A stretch of 64,000 nucleotides of DNA from Luteitalea pratensis (GCF_001618865.1 NZ_CP015136.1:4623001-4687000); one strand, 5' to 3'; counted from the first letter of the stretch, positions 26,847 through 35,823 are shown. Made by a program: numbers and translations. Notes: generated by a model from the sequence alone, not told the origin.

Positions 26847-28228
26847 GCGAGGCACTCCCCCGCGTCCTGATCCTCGGCGGCGGCATCGCCGGGCTCGCCG
26901 CCGCGTGGGAATGCCATCGTCAGGACGTGCCCTGTCTGGTCCTCGAAGCCCAGCCGCACGCGGGCGGCGTCATCCGCACGGAAGTCGCCGGGCCGTTCGT
27001 CCTGGACACCGGCCCTGACGCGTTCCTGGTGACCAAGCCTGGCGCCGTCACGCTCTGCCGGGAACTGGGTATCGAGGCGGAGCTGATCGCCATGAAGCCG
27101 CCGCGAGGGGCGGCGATCCTCCGTAACGACAAATTGCACCCGCTGCCGGAAGGCGGCGCCTTCGGCATCGCGACGCGGCCGGGACCGTTCCTGCGTTCGA
27201 CCATCCTGTCGCCGCTCGGGAAGCTGCGCGTCGCGCTCGAGCCGCTCGTACCGCGACGCCGGTCGCTCGCCGACGAAAGCGCTGGCGCCTTCTTCCGCCG
27301 CAGATTCGGCGCCGAGGCCGCCATGCGCATCGCGCAGCCCCTGCTGGGCGGCATCCATGCCGGGGACCTCGACCGACTATCTGCCGACGCCGTCCTGCCC
27401 CAGTTGAGTGCCGTAGAGCGACAGGGGCGCAGCGTACTGCTTGCGCTCCGTCGCCAGGCGCAACGGGCCACGGAGGGAGGAGCATTCCGGAGCTTCCCGC
27501 GCGGGATGGCCACGCTCGTCGAGGCCCTCACGGCGGCGCTGCCCGCTGGCACCGTCCGCCTGGGAACCGCGGCTGAACGGCTGCATCCGGAGGGGAGCGC
27601 CTGGCGCGTGCTGACCTCCCGGGGCGAGACCATGGAGGCCGACATCCTTCTTCTGGCGGTGCCCGCTCCCGTCGTGGGTGGTTGGCTTCGCGAACTGGCG
27701 CCCGAGGTCGCCGATCGGGCCGCCGCCATCCGGTACGTGTCCAGCGCCGGTGTCCTCGCCGTCTATGCCGACGCGCAGATTGCCCGGCCGATGCGCGGTA
27801 GTGGCTACGTGTCGACGCCGGAAGCCGGCCGCGATTCCCTGCTCGCGACCAGCTGGCTGAGCAGCAAGTGGGCGGGCCGTGCGCCCCCCGGCCACACGGT
27901 CCTGCGCGGATTCTTCGGCGGCGCGCTCGATGAGGCGGCCCTCATGCGGAGCGACAATGAACTGGTCGACCTGGCCCACGCGACATGGGTTCGTCGCTTC
28001 GGCGTCGGGCGCTCACCTGGCCTGACGCGCGTGGTGCGCTGGATCCGAGCCAGCCCGCAGCACGAAGTCGGGCACGCGGCACGCGTGCGCACGATCGACG
28101 AGGCCCTGGCCGCACTGCCGCCAGTCGCGGTCTGCGGCAGCGGATTCCGGGCCATCGGCATTCCGGACGTCGTCAGCGACGCCCGCGCCACCATCGGCCG
28201 CCTGCTGGAGCGCTGGCGCGCAGGCTAG
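26843..28228 (+). CDS. hemG: Protoporphyrinogen oxidase (FAD, HemY type)
   Basis: Flavoprotein of 461 residues that oxidises protoporphyrinogen IX (or coproporphyrinogen III). The dinucleotide motif is LGGGIAGLAAAWE (11-23), then the conserved PHAGGVIRTE, TGPDAFLV, LLGGIHAGDLDRLS and, near the end, AVCGSGFRAIGIPDV, which closes the FAD site. Coupled to hemE by ATGA. Whether it runs the classical or the coproporphyrin-dependent branch cannot be decided here. Confidence 0.93.
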   Translation: MSEALPRVLILGGGIAGLAAAWECHRQDVPCLVLEAQPHAGGVIRTEVAGPFVLDTGPDAFLVTKPGAVTLCRELGIEAELIAMKPPRGAAILRNDKLHPLPEGGAFGIATRPGPFLRSTILSPLGKLRVALEPLVPRRRSLADESAGAFFRRRFGAEAAMRIAQPLLGGIHAGDLDRLSADAVLPQLSAVERQGRSVLLALRRQAQRATEGGAFRSFPRGMATLVEALTAALPAGTVRLGTAAERLHPEGSAWRVLTSRGETMEADILLLAVPAPVVGGWLRELAPEVADRAAAIRYVSSAGVLAVYADAQIARPMRGSGYVSTPEAGRDSLLATSWLSSKWAGRAPPGHTVLRGFFGGALDEAALMRSDNELVDLAHATWVRRFGVGRSPGLTRVVRWIRASPQHEVGHAARVRTIDEALAALPPVAVCGSGFRAIGIPDVVSDARATIGRLLERWRAG

Positions 28229-28240
28229 AATTCACGTCGC

Positions 28241-28957
28241 ATGATCGTCTTGCGACTCCGCCACATTTCTGCTGCCCTTGCCTGCAGCGCGTTCGTCTCC
28301 CTCGGCTGCGGCTCACCCGCGTCGGACACTTCCAGTCCCCAGGCGTCCGGCGCCGAGGCCACGACGGCGCTACGGACCGCCGACGAAGTCGCGCGCCTGC
28401 CGGCGCTCACGCCCGAACTGCAGCGGTTGCTCACGACGATCCGCGCCGCCGACAAGGGGCAGCTGGCGATTTCGGAAGAGGACGGGCGTTTCCTGCGCCT
28501 CATGGTGGTGCTGAACCACACGAAGAAGGCCATCGAGATTGGCGGCGCGAGCGGGTACAGCGCGATCTGGCTCGGACTCGGTCTGCGCGAGACCGGCGGA
28601 CGACTCACGACCATCGAGTACGACCCGGTGCGAGCCCAGGAGCTGAAGGCAAACATCGCCGCGGCTCGGCTCGGCGACGTGGTCACGGTCGTCGCCGGCG
28701 ATGCCTTCAAGGCCGTGCCGGCCGAGCCCGGCACCTTCGACTTCGTCTTCATCGATGCATGGAAACCGGACTACCAGAAGTACTTCGACATGACCTTCCC
28801 GCGAGTGAGGCGTGGCGGGCTGATCCTCGCGCACAACGTCATCAACAAGGGTGCGGACATGCAGGACTTCCTCAAGACGGTCACCACCCGCGCCGACCTC
28901 CTGACCGCCATCGTCGCCCCCGGCAGCGAGGGCGTGTCGATCAGCGTCAAGCGCTGA
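28241..28957 (+). CDS. O-methyltransferase with lipoprotein-like signal
   Basis: Protein of 238 residues of the caffeoyl-CoA/catechol O-methyltransferase family: AIEIGGASGYSAIWL (motif I), TTIEYDPVRAQELKANI and FDFVFIDAWKPDYQKYF (metal-binding Asp), with LILAHNVINKGAD. Unusually, it starts with a hydrophobic export signal ending near L-G-C23-G-S followed by a Ser/Ala linker, so the enzyme seems exported or membrane-anchored although SAM is cytoplasmic. Twelve bases separate it from hemG. Substrate unknown. Confidence 0.85.
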   Translation: MIVLRLRHISAALACSAFVSLGCGSPASDTSSPQASGAEATTALRTADEVARLPALTPELQRLLTTIRAADKGQLAISEEDGRFLRLMVVLNHTKKAIEIGGASGYSAIWLGLGLRETGGRLTTIEYDPVRAQELKANIAAARLGDVVTVVAGDAFKAVPAEPGTFDFVFIDAWKPDYQKYFDMTFPRVRRGGLILAHNVINKGADMQDFLKTVTTRADLLTAIVAPGSEGVSISVKR

Positions 28958-28967
28958 CAGCCGCGGC

Positions 28968-29876
28968 ATGGCCCACATCCATCTGATCGGCGTCCCGCTC
29001 GACCTCGGCGGCGGACGACGCGGCGTGGACATGGGGCCGTCGGCCGTACGCATCGCGGGAATCGGAACTCGCCTCACCGCGCTCGGCCATCACGTGCAGG
29101 ACCGCGGCGACATCCTCACGCCGACGCCAGAAACACGCGAGGCCGGGGATCCGAAGAAGCGGTACGTCCGCGAGATCCACGACGTCTGCGAAGCCCTGTA
29201 CGCGCAGGCGCTCGACAGCCATGCGGCCGGCGCCTTCCCGATCGTCATCGGCGGCGATCACAGCCTGGCGGCCGGATCGGTGGCGGCGTCAGCGACGCAC
29301 GCGAAGCGGCAGGGACGGCCGCTCGGCCTGATCTGGGTGGACGCGCACGCCGACATGAACACGCCCGCGACGACGGGGTCGGGCAACGTGCACGGTATGC
29401 CGCTGGCGGCGCTGCTCGGCGAAGATCCGCGCGAGTTGGCGCTCGTCGGCGGCTACCAACCCAAGGTGGCGCCCGGTCATACGGTGCTCGTCGGCATCCG
29501 CAACCTCGATGAGCGCGAGAAGGAGGAAGTGCGCGCCTCGGGCGTGCACGTCTTCACGATGAAGGATATCGATCGACAGGGCGCGGCCTCCGTGATCGAG
29601 CAGGCCATCGAGATCGCCGGCCGTGACACGGCGGGCATCCACGTGTCGTTCGACCTGGATGTGTGCGATCCGGCGATTGCTCCCGGCGTGGGCACGCCGG
29701 TGCGGGGCGGCCTCAACTACCGCGAGGCGCACATGGCCATGGAGATCCTCTCCGACGCCAGGCGGATCATCGCGCTCGACCTGGTGGAGGTCAACCCTGT
29801 TCTGGACCACCAGAACATGACCGCGGTGCTGGCCGCCGAACTGGCTGCGAGCGCGCTCGGCCAAAAGATTCTCTAA
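28968..29876 (+). CDS. rocF: Arginase
   Basis: Binuclear manganese enzyme of 302 residues hydrolysing arginine to ornithine and urea. Metal ligands lie in IGGDHSLAAGS (His), WVDAHADMNTP (Asp, His, Asp) and SFDLDVCDPA (Asp, Asp). The substrate loop has SGNVHGMP and GVGTPVRGGLNYREAH. Length fits arginase rather than agmatinase, and the SGNxHGMP loop favours arginase. It follows the methyltransferase by ten bases; no urease or ornithine gene is nearby. Confidence 0.93.
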   Translation: MAHIHLIGVPLDLGGGRRGVDMGPSAVRIAGIGTRLTALGHHVQDRGDILTPTPETREAGDPKKRYVREIHDVCEALYAQALDSHAAGAFPIVIGGDHSLAAGSVAASATHAKRQGRPLGLIWVDAHADMNTPATTGSGNVHGMPLAALLGEDPRELALVGGYQPKVAPGHTVLVGIRNLDEREKEEVRASGVHVFTMKDIDRQGAASVIEQAIEIAGRDTAGIHVSFDLDVCDPAIAPGVGTPVRGGLNYREAHMAMEILSDARRIIALDLVEVNPVLDHQNMTAVLAAELAASALGQKIL

Positions 29877-29967
29877 CGTGGGCCTTTGCGCCAGCGGTCC
29901 TGGTCGGTTGCCCAAGCCTCAAGCCTCAAGCCTCAAGCATCAGGCATTAGGCGTTATAGTCCCCCAG

Positions 29968-29985
29968 GCCTGCCCTGCGGCAGGC
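29968..29985. terminator. GC-rich hairpin between arginase and DUF2911 genes
   Basis: GCCTGCC-CTGC-GGCAGGC, a perfect 7-bp stem with a 4-base loop, lies 22 bases upstream of the DUF2911 start. The run before it is a triple AAGCCTC repeat (29914-29938). There is no U-tract, so it may be a factor-dependent terminator or leader structure. Confidence 0.35.
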
Positions 29986-30006
29986 GCGTTCCCTGGAGGA
30001 ACATCC

Positions 30007-30549
30007 ATGCGTCGTGCGCTCCTGAACCTGACCGCCATGGTGGTGGTCGTCACCGCCACACTCGCCCTACCAGCCAACGCACGTGCGCAGAAAGTCGTGG
30101 CGACGACGCCAGGCCAGGCCGGCAGCCCTCACGAAACCGTCGAGTACAAGGTCGGTGACGCCACGGTCACCTTCGTCTACGGTCGTCCGTACCTCAAGGG
30201 ACGCAGCCTCGAGACACTCGCGCCGACCGGCAAGGTCTACCGCACCGGCGCCGACGAGGCCACCACGCTCAAGACCGACAAGCCGCTGCAGATCGGCACG
30301 CTCGCAGTTCCGGCTGGCACCTATACGATCTATACCCTGCCCGGCTCGCCCTGGCAGCTGATCGTGAACAAGCAGACCGGCCAGTGGGGCACCGAGTACC
30401 GCGAGGGGCAGGATCTTGGTCGCACACCGATGACCGCGGGTACGCTTGCCTCGCCGTCCGAGCAACTCACCGTGGCGGTCGCAGGCTCCAACCTCGAGAT
30501 CCACTGGGGCACGATGAAGCAGTCGGTGGCCATCAGCGCCAAGAAGTAA
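30007..30549 (+). CDS. DUF2911 domain protein, secreted
   Basis: Protein of 180 residues with a signal peptide ending in ANARAQ. The mature part is the DUF2911 family: VTFVYGRPYLKGRSL, YRTGADEATTLKTDKPLQIG, VPAGTYTIYTLPG and the conserved WGTEYREGQDLGR with a final LEIHWG. The start is ATG at 30007 after CTGGAGG. Function of the family is unknown; it is frequent in Bacteroidetes and Acidobacteria and predicted periplasmic. Confidence 0.9.
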   Translation: MRRALLNLTAMVVVVTATLALPANARAQKVVATTPGQAGSPHETVEYKVGDATVTFVYGRPYLKGRSLETLAPTGKVYRTGADEATTLKTDKPLQIGTLAVPAGTYTIYTLPGSPWQLIVNKQTGQWGTEYREGQDLGRTPMTAGTLASPSEQLTVAVAGSNLEIHWGTMKQSVAISAKK

Positions 30550-30553
30550 GAGA

Positions 30554-30588
30554 CGGGTACCGGGTACCGGGTACCGGGTACCGGGTAC
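30554..30588. repeat. Five tandem CGGGTAC units
   Basis: A perfect 7-base unit repeated five times directly after the DUF2911 stop. Related runs occur at 53583-53603 (GGGTACC) and 46881-46940 (GGGAACC type). Confidence 0.85.
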
Positions 30589-30599
30589 CGCATACGTAG

Positions 30600-30655
30600 C
30601 CGTCGACCTTCAGGTCGACGGTCGCAGCTCCGGTGGACAAGTCAGGTCGACGGTC
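30600..30655. repeat. Dispersed palindromic repeat (CCGTCGACCT family), copy 1
   Basis: CCGTCGACCT-TC-AGGTCGACGG (30600-30621) is a perfect 10-bp stem with a 2-base loop. It is followed by CGGTGGACAAGTCAGGTCGACGG, which repeats the right arm. A second copy is at 53711-53766, sharing GTAGCCGTCGACCTT, GCGGACAA and TCAGGTCGACGG. It lies between convergent genes. Confidence 0.75.
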
Positions 30656-30705
30656 GCTCCACGTGTCGCCGCCGGGGACGCAAACGGCCGGACAAAATCC
30701 AGCCG

Positions 30706-30987
30706 CTACGCTCGCGCCGCGTTCGCGGTCCGCAACAGGAAGGCAATCACTTCCGCGACAGCCAGGTAGAGCGCCGGTGGGATCGCCGTGTCTGGCGGCA
30801 GTTGCGTCAGCAGGTTCACCAGGTCGGGGTTCTCGTGAACCGGGATGCCATGCTCGCGAGCCAGCGCGATGATGCGATCGGCAAGCATCCCGTCGCCGGT
30901 GGCCACGATCTGCGGCGCCGACGTCTCACCCGGCACGTAGCGGAGCGCCGCGGCACGACGCCGATCGGGAGGGGGCGCGCCGGTCAT
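30706..30987 (-). CDS. FlhB/YscU C-terminal-like protein (YlqH type)
   Basis: Protein of 93 residues matching only the cytoplasmic C-terminal part of flagellar/type III export switch protein FlhB. Visible elements are AALRYVPGETSAPQIVATG, LADRIIALAREHGIPVHENPDL and a final IPPALYLAVAEVIAFLLR. It lacks the transmembrane half and the autocleaving NPTH motif; the corresponding region reads ALRYVPGE. Its ATG overlaps the stop of the FliK-like gene. The pairing matches the ylqG-ylqH pair known from Firmicutes. Role unknown. Confidence 0.85.
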   Translation of the reverse strand: MTGAPPPDRRRAAALRYVPGETSAPQIVATGDGMLADRIIALAREHGIPVHENPDLVNLLTQLPPDTAIPPALYLAVAEVIAFLLRTANAARA

Positions 30988-32177
30988 GCCCGGGTGTCCA
31001 CGATGCTCCGCGGCGACGGTAGTTCTGGCAGTTCGTCTGGCGCGCACACGCACACGGGATCGACGACGACGCGTGACAGCACCTCTGCGAAGCCGGCGCG
31101 CTCCAGAGCGACGTCGAGGTCCACCAGACCCGCCTCGATGCGATCGGCCGCGTCCGGATACTCGACGAGGAACTCGGTGCGTACCTGCCCATCCACGAGC
31201 CCGATCCGGACCTGCACACGGCCCAGTCCCTCGAGATCGAGATCCAGCCGCACCTGGCGCCACGGGGACGGGTCGTCTTCGTCGCTGCGCCCGGCCGCGT
31301 CCCGCTGGATACGCATCCGCAACCGCATCTCGGCCTCGCGATCCTCGACCTGCAGCGGCACACGGACGTCGACGACACCGTCGCGGGCGAGGTGCGCCGC
31401 AGCCCGGGCTTGCTCGGCCAGCAGTGCCTCCTGCAGATCGGCCACGGCCTGCCGCGCGCCGTCGACGGCGGGCGGCGCCTGCTGCAACAGGTGGGCGGCC
31501 ACCGCGAGGCGGGATCGCAGATCGTTGGCCGCCGCGGTCCTGGCAGCGTGGGAACCGTGCCGCACGAACTCGGACAGTCGTCGCTCGAGCAGGAGTCCCC
31601 CGTCGCTGACGCGCGCGGCGATCGCACGCGCGACCGACTCGGCGGCGACGCGATCGTCGGAATCGTTGGCGTCACCGCCGTGGACTGGTACCGGTGCGAG
31701 TGCCTGGGACAGCGCCTCGCCCTGCGATGTCGGGAGCACGCCGCTCGCGACGAGCGCAGGCACCCACCGAGCGAACGCAGCCGCTGCGCCACGCACGTCC
31801 GGCCCGTCGCGAGCCGCGAGCACCGCGGCCGCGAGTCCGTATGTCACGCTGGAGACGGGTGGCCAGGCCGGCAGCGGCACCGGCCCCTCGGCATCGTCCG
31901 CGTTCTCGACCAGCCCTGCCTCGGCCGATACCAGCCGTAGCAATGGCTGCGGCCCCCCCTCCACCACTTCCAGTCGCAGGGTCGTGCCCGGTCGGTATGG
32001 CAGGGTGCCGCTGGTGGGCACTTCGCGCCCGCCGACCAGGAGCAATGTGCCGCCCTCGAGCCCGCTGCTCGTCACGGTCGCCAGGACTCGCGTCCCTGGC
32101 GTGAACGCCTGATGGGCGGCGGGCACCGACACGACGCCATCAGACGGCACCAGGGGCGGGAGGAGGGTAATCTGCAT
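30984..32177 (-). CDS. FliK-like hook-length-control domain protein
   Basis: Protein of about 397 residues, start ATG at 32177 (GTG two codons upstream is possible). The N-terminal half is a low-complexity Ala/Val-rich region. The C-terminal part (about 245-375) has the beta-rich pattern of the FliK C-terminal (Flg_hook) domain: VVDVRVPLQVEDREAEMRLR, WRQVRLDLDLEGLGRVQVRI and DGQVRTEFLVE. It forms a coupled pair with the FlhB-tail gene; no other flagellar gene is in the window. Confidence 0.78.
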   Translation of the reverse strand: MQITLLPPLVPSDGVVSVPAAHQAFTPGTRVLATVTSSGLEGGTLLLVGGREVPTSGTLPYRPGTTLRLEVVEGGPQPLLRLVSAEAGLVENADDAEGPVPLPAWPPVSSVTYGLAAAVLAARDGPDVRGAAAAFARWVPALVASGVLPTSQGEALSQALAPVPVHGGDANDSDDRVAAESVARAIAARVSDGGLLLERRLSEFVRHGSHAARTAAANDLRSRLAVAAHLLQQAPPAVDGARQAVADLQEALLAEQARAAAHLARDGVVDVRVPLQVEDREAEMRLRMRIQRDAAGRSDEDDPSPWRQVRLDLDLEGLGRVQVRIGLVDGQVRTEFLVEYPDAADRIEAGLVDLDVALERAGFAEVLSRVVVDPVCVCAPDELPELPSPRSIVDTRA

Positions 32178-32245
32178 GGGCACAGCGCCGGCCGCGGTGT
32201 CGGTGCTTTGATATCATCGGCCCCGCACGTCACAAACGCGAGCGT

Positions 32246-34414
32246 ATGAACGCCACAACAGCTACGAAGGAACGCGCGGTACGTGGACGCGGCGCCAAGC
32301 GGCGGATCCGCCTGCCCGCCACGCGCACCGACTGGTCCCAGTGCGATCCGGCCAACCTCGAACATCCGGGGCTCTACATCAACCGTGAACTGAGCTGGCT
32401 GGAGTTCAACCAGCGTGTGCTCAACCAGGCGCTCGACCCGGGGCATCCCCTGCTCGAACGCGTCAAGTTCCTGGCCATCGTCGCCACGAACCTCGACGAG
32501 TTCTTCATGGTGCGCGTGGCCACGCTGCTGAAGAAGTATCGCGCCGGCATCGAGGACGTCAGCCCGGACGGCCTGAACACCGAGCAGCAGTTGGCGGCCA
32601 CCCGCGCCCGGTCCTCCGAGATGATGGGCGCCTTGCAGCGGTGCTGGCGGGAGCAACTGCGCCCGGCCCTCGCGAGTGAGGGCGTACACATCCTCGACCC
32701 CGAGGAGTACACGCCGCAGATCGCGGCACACCTCGCGCACTACTTCCGTGCCGAGATCCTGCCAGTCCTGACGCCGCTGGCGTTCGACCCTGGTCATCCG
32801 TTCCCGTACATCTCGAACCTGAGCCGCAACTTCGCGGTCGTCGTCCGCCACAGCGGCCGCACCAAGTTTGCGCGCGTGAAGATTCCGGCCACCCTGGATC
32901 GGTTCGTCACCATCCCCGCCGACATGTCGCCGCACGCGGGGCTGACCTTCGCGTTCCTCGAGGACATCGTCCGCGCCAACCTGCACCACCTGTTCCCGGG
33001 CACCGACCTGCAGTCGGCCCACCTGTTCCGCATCATCCGGGACACGGACATGGTGATCCAGGAAGACGAGGCCGACGACCTGCTGGAGTCGGTGGACCGG
33101 AGCCTCAAGCAGTTGCGCTACGGCGCCCTGTGTCTGCTCGAAGTGGAAGAGGCGATGCCGCGCCGGGTGCTGAACATCCTCGTGGAGAACTTCGAGATCG
33201 ACGAGGACGTCGTGTTGCGCACCAGTGAGCGAATGGACTGGGACGACTGGCATCAGCTCACCAGGCTGCACCTGCCGCACCTGAAGGACGCCCCGTTCTC
33301 GCCGCGCACCATCTGGTCGGGCTACACCGAGATCTTCGACGACCTCCGCGAGGAGGACGTGCTGGTCCATCACCCGTTCGACTCGTTCTCGTCGGTCGAG
33401 GCGTTCCTGCGGGCGGCCATCGAGGATCCGCAGGTCATCGCGATCAAGATGACCCTGTACCGCATCGGCGCGAACTCGCCGGTGGTCGACATGCTGGTGA
33501 CGGCCGCCGAGCAGGGCAAGCAGGTGGCGGTGCTGGTCGAACTGAAGGCTCGCTTCGACGAGCGCAACAACATCGCGTGGGCAACCCGGATGGAGTCGGC
33601 CGGCATCCACGTGGTGTACGGGATCGTGAGCCTGAAGACGCACGGCAAGTTGTGCCTGATCATCCGCAAGGAGCCGGACGGCATCCGCCGCTATGCGCAC
33701 GTGGCGACCGGCAACTACAATCGCGCCACCGCACAGGTCTACACCGACATCGGGCTCTTCACGTCGGACTCGGCCATCGTCGACGACATCTCCGAGGTGT
33801 TCAACTACCTGACCGGCTACTCCAGCCGACGCACGTACGACCAGTTGTTGGTGGCGCCCGTGTCGCTGCGCAGCCAGATGAAGGCGTTGATCGATCGCGA
33901 GTGCGAGCACCATCGCGCCGGCCGGCCCGCCCGCCTCATCTTCAAGCTCAACGCGATTGCCGATCCGGGCATGATCCGCAACCTGTACCGTGCGAGCCAG
34001 TGCGGGATTCCCGTGGATCTCATCGTCCGCGGCGTGTGCTGTCTCCGGCCGGGCATCCCCGGCATCTCCGACACGATCACGGTGCGCTCGATCGTCGGAC
34101 GGTTCCTCGAGCACTCCCGAATCTACTCGTTCGAAAACGGCGGCGACCCCGAGGTCTACATCGGCAGCGCTGACCTGATGGAACGCAACCTCGACCGCCG
34201 CGTCGAGGTGCTGTGCCCGGTCCATCAGCCTGACCTGCGCGCGCACCTGCGTGACGTCGTGCTGGAGACGTTGCTCGTCGACACCGACCGGGCCCGTGTG
34301 CTGCGCACCGACGGGTCGTACGTGCAGGTGAACGGCGAACCGGGCAGCGAACCGATCAACGCGCAGAAGCGGCTGCTCGACGTGTACTCGATGCTGTCTT
34401 CTTCCTCGCTCTGA
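32246..34414 (+). CDS. ppk1: Polyphosphate kinase 1
   Basis: Enzyme of 722 residues polymerising the gamma-phosphate of ATP into polyphosphate. N domain with NRELSWLEFNQRVL, head domain, then two PLD-like catalytic domains. The autophosphorylated histidine is about H466 in SLKTHGKLCLI, and the second catalytic half has YIGSADLMERNLDRRVE. Length and order are canonical. A 35-residue basic N-terminal extension precedes the core. The upstream gap (32184-32245) is short and shared with the divergent FliK-like gene. Confidence 0.96.
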   Translation: MNATTATKERAVRGRGAKRRIRLPATRTDWSQCDPANLEHPGLYINRELSWLEFNQRVLNQALDPGHPLLERVKFLAIVATNLDEFFMVRVATLLKKYRAGIEDVSPDGLNTEQQLAATRARSSEMMGALQRCWREQLRPALASEGVHILDPEEYTPQIAAHLAHYFRAEILPVLTPLAFDPGHPFPYISNLSRNFAVVVRHSGRTKFARVKIPATLDRFVTIPADMSPHAGLTFAFLEDIVRANLHHLFPGTDLQSAHLFRIIRDTDMVIQEDEADDLLESVDRSLKQLRYGALCLLEVEEAMPRRVLNILVENFEIDEDVVLRTSERMDWDDWHQLTRLHLPHLKDAPFSPRTIWSGYTEIFDDLREEDVLVHHPFDSFSSVEAFLRAAIEDPQVIAIKMTLYRIGANSPVVDMLVTAAEQGKQVAVLVELKARFDERNNIAWATRMESAGIHVVYGIVSLKTHGKLCLIIRKEPDGIRRYAHVATGNYNRATAQVYTDIGLFTSDSAIVDDISEVFNYLTGYSSRRTYDQLLVAPVSLRSQMKALIDRECEHHRAGRPARLIFKLNAIADPGMIRNLYRASQCGIPVDLIVRGVCCLRPGIPGISDTITVRSIVGRFLEHSRIYSFENGGDPEVYIGSADLMERNLDRRVEVLCPVHQPDLRAHLRDVVLETLLVDTDRARVLRTDGSYVQVNGEPGSEPINAQKRLLDVYSMLSSSSL

Positions 34415-34420
34415 ACGACC

Positions 34421-35107
34421 GTGGTCGACATGTATCGCGGGCCCGAGGCGGTGCTGCAGCCAGCGATCTACCGCGTACGCGCCACGTCGCTCGCACCCGA
34501 CGCGCTGCTCGCGCAACAGGGCTGGAACGACGCGATGGCCGTGACGTGGGGCCCTGACGGGTTCGCCACGACCTTCCGGGCGGTGTGGGCGCAGGACGGC
34601 TTGTGCGTCCGTTGGGATGCACAGGACCACGCGCCGTGGGCGACGCGCACGCAACGCGACGACGGCCTGTGGGAGACCGAGGTCGTCGAGGTCTTCCTCG
34701 ATCCGACCTGCAGCGGCGAAGACTACGCGGAACTCGAGATCACGCCGACCAACGTGGTCTGCGACCTGCACATCGAGCGGCTCGCTCCGGAGCGGCGCGT
34801 GCACCTGGCCTGGGACTTCGCGGGACTACGTACGGCCGTCCATCGCGCTGGGAACGGCGACGACTGGTGCGCGATCGCGTGGATGCCGTTCACCGACTTC
34901 GCCACCCTGGCGCCTGGCGTTGCCGAGTGCGTGCCGGTGCATGGCGGAGACGTGTGGCACTTCAACGCCTTCCGCATCAAGCGACCCGGCGGGCCAGGGC
35001 TTCCCGAGGACGGCGCCATCTATGCCGCGTGGTCGGTGCCGGACGCGCCGACGTTCCACGCGCCGCTGGCGTTCCGGCCCCTCGTGTTCGAGCCGGCTCA
35101 GGCCTGA
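34421..35107 (+). CDS. Carbohydrate-binding family 9-like protein
   Basis: Protein of 228 residues with the CBM9-like/DOMON beta-sandwich pattern: TTFRAVWAQDGLCVRWDAQD, ETEVVEVFLDPTC, YAELEITPTNVVCDL and a C-terminal VWHFNAFRIKR. GTG start, six bases after ppk1. No signal peptide is visible, so it may be cytoplasmic. The family often appears as single-domain proteins of unknown role in Acidobacteria and Bacteroidetes. Confidence 0.82.
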   Translation: MVDMYRGPEAVLQPAIYRVRATSLAPDALLAQQGWNDAMAVTWGPDGFATTFRAVWAQDGLCVRWDAQDHAPWATRTQRDDGLWETEVVEVFLDPTCSGEDYAELEITPTNVVCDLHIERLAPERRVHLAWDFAGLRTAVHRAGNGDDWCAIAWMPFTDFATLAPGVAECVPVHGGDVWHFNAFRIKRPGGPGLPEDGAIYAAWSVPDAPTFHAPLAFRPLVFEPAQA

Positions 35108-35110
35108 AAG

Positions 35111-35434
35111 GTGTGGCGGGAATGCTTAGCCGTTGGCGTGCGTCCCGTCAAATATCCTCTGGCCTCTTACCTTCGGGCACCAATTGTCTACTTGGGACGT
35201 CATAAGGGCGTCGTGGCTTCGCTTCATCCGCTCCTCCCCCGCCTCACCAATCTGGACCTCGTGCTACGAAGTACTACCGAAGGATGGTTCGTAGAGGACG
35301 CCACGGGCCGTCAGATCTGCGAAACGCTGGACTCGATAGCGGAAGCGCGGTTGATCGGCCGAACGTTCGTACAGCCGAGGGGACGCGTCTGGGTCTGTCG
35401 CGACGAAGGATGGACCTTGCTGGACGATGAGTGA
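35111..35434 (+). CDS. Small hypothetical protein
   Basis: Frame of 107 codons whose last 75 residues look like a real fold (LLPRLTNLDLVLRSTTEGW, RQICETLDSIAEARLIG, RVWVCRDEGWTLLDDE). Base composition is less GC-rich than its neighbours. The start is uncertain: GTG at 35111, or GTG at 35213 preceded by AAGGG. Its stop overlaps the next start as GTGA. No family recognised. Confidence 0.5.
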   Translation: MWRECLAVGVRPVKYPLASYLRAPIVYLGRHKGVVASLHPLLPRLTNLDLVLRSTTEGWFVEDATGRQICETLDSIAEARLIGRTFVQPRGRVWVCRDEGWTLLDDE

Positions 35435-35823
35435 AGAGCGCGGCTGCGGAGTGCCGTACACTTACCGCCTGGCGGCGTCTCCTTCCGGCGCGGCCCGAGC
35501 GAGCCGTGAGCCCTGACATTCCGCGGGACGACCTGCTGGCCATCATGGACGGGCTCGGCCGAATCGAGACTCCCGGTCTCGAGACACCGGTCGAGGTCGG
35601 CTACACCATCACGATCGTCGCCCAGCGGCCTGGCCAGCCCGACCCGCCCGGTGGTGGTCCATTCTTCACTCGGGTGCTGCTGCGAGCGCGCGTCGCCGAC
35701 CTGTTCCATTGGTACACTGAGCACCGCGACGACCTGATGCTCGTCCTCGATGACGGGCGGCGGTTGCCGCTGATCATCACCTCTCCTGACGGGGACGCGA
35801 TCGGTCAGGGAATGCTTTCCTGA
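35431..35823 (+). CDS. Hypothetical protein
   Basis: Frame of 130 codons, GTG at 35431 overlapping the preceding stop; a GTG at 35506 (VSPDIPRDDLLAIM) would give a cleaner start. The body is protein-like (VEVGYTITIVAQRPGQ, FFTRVLLRARVADLFHWYTEHR, LMLVLDDGRRLPLIITSPDG) with mixed beta character. No family recognised. The 135 bases downstream hold nothing visible. Confidence 0.6.
   Translation: MKSAAAECRTLTAWRRLLPARPERAVSPDIPRDDLLAIMDGLGRIETPGLETPVEVGYTITIVAQRPGQPDPPGGGPFFTRVLLRARVADLFHWYTEHRDDLMLVLDDGRRLPLIITSPDGDAIGQGMLS

Noticed and set aside
29968-29985. Hairpin before the DUF2911 gene as a riboswitch
   Set aside because: Only one short stem-loop with no conserved aptamer features.
32072-34804. 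Long open frame of about 910 codons on the minus strand opposite ppk1
   Set aside because: Arg/Val/His-rich translation with no domain; it mirrors the third-position GC bias of ppk1, which has every PPK motif.
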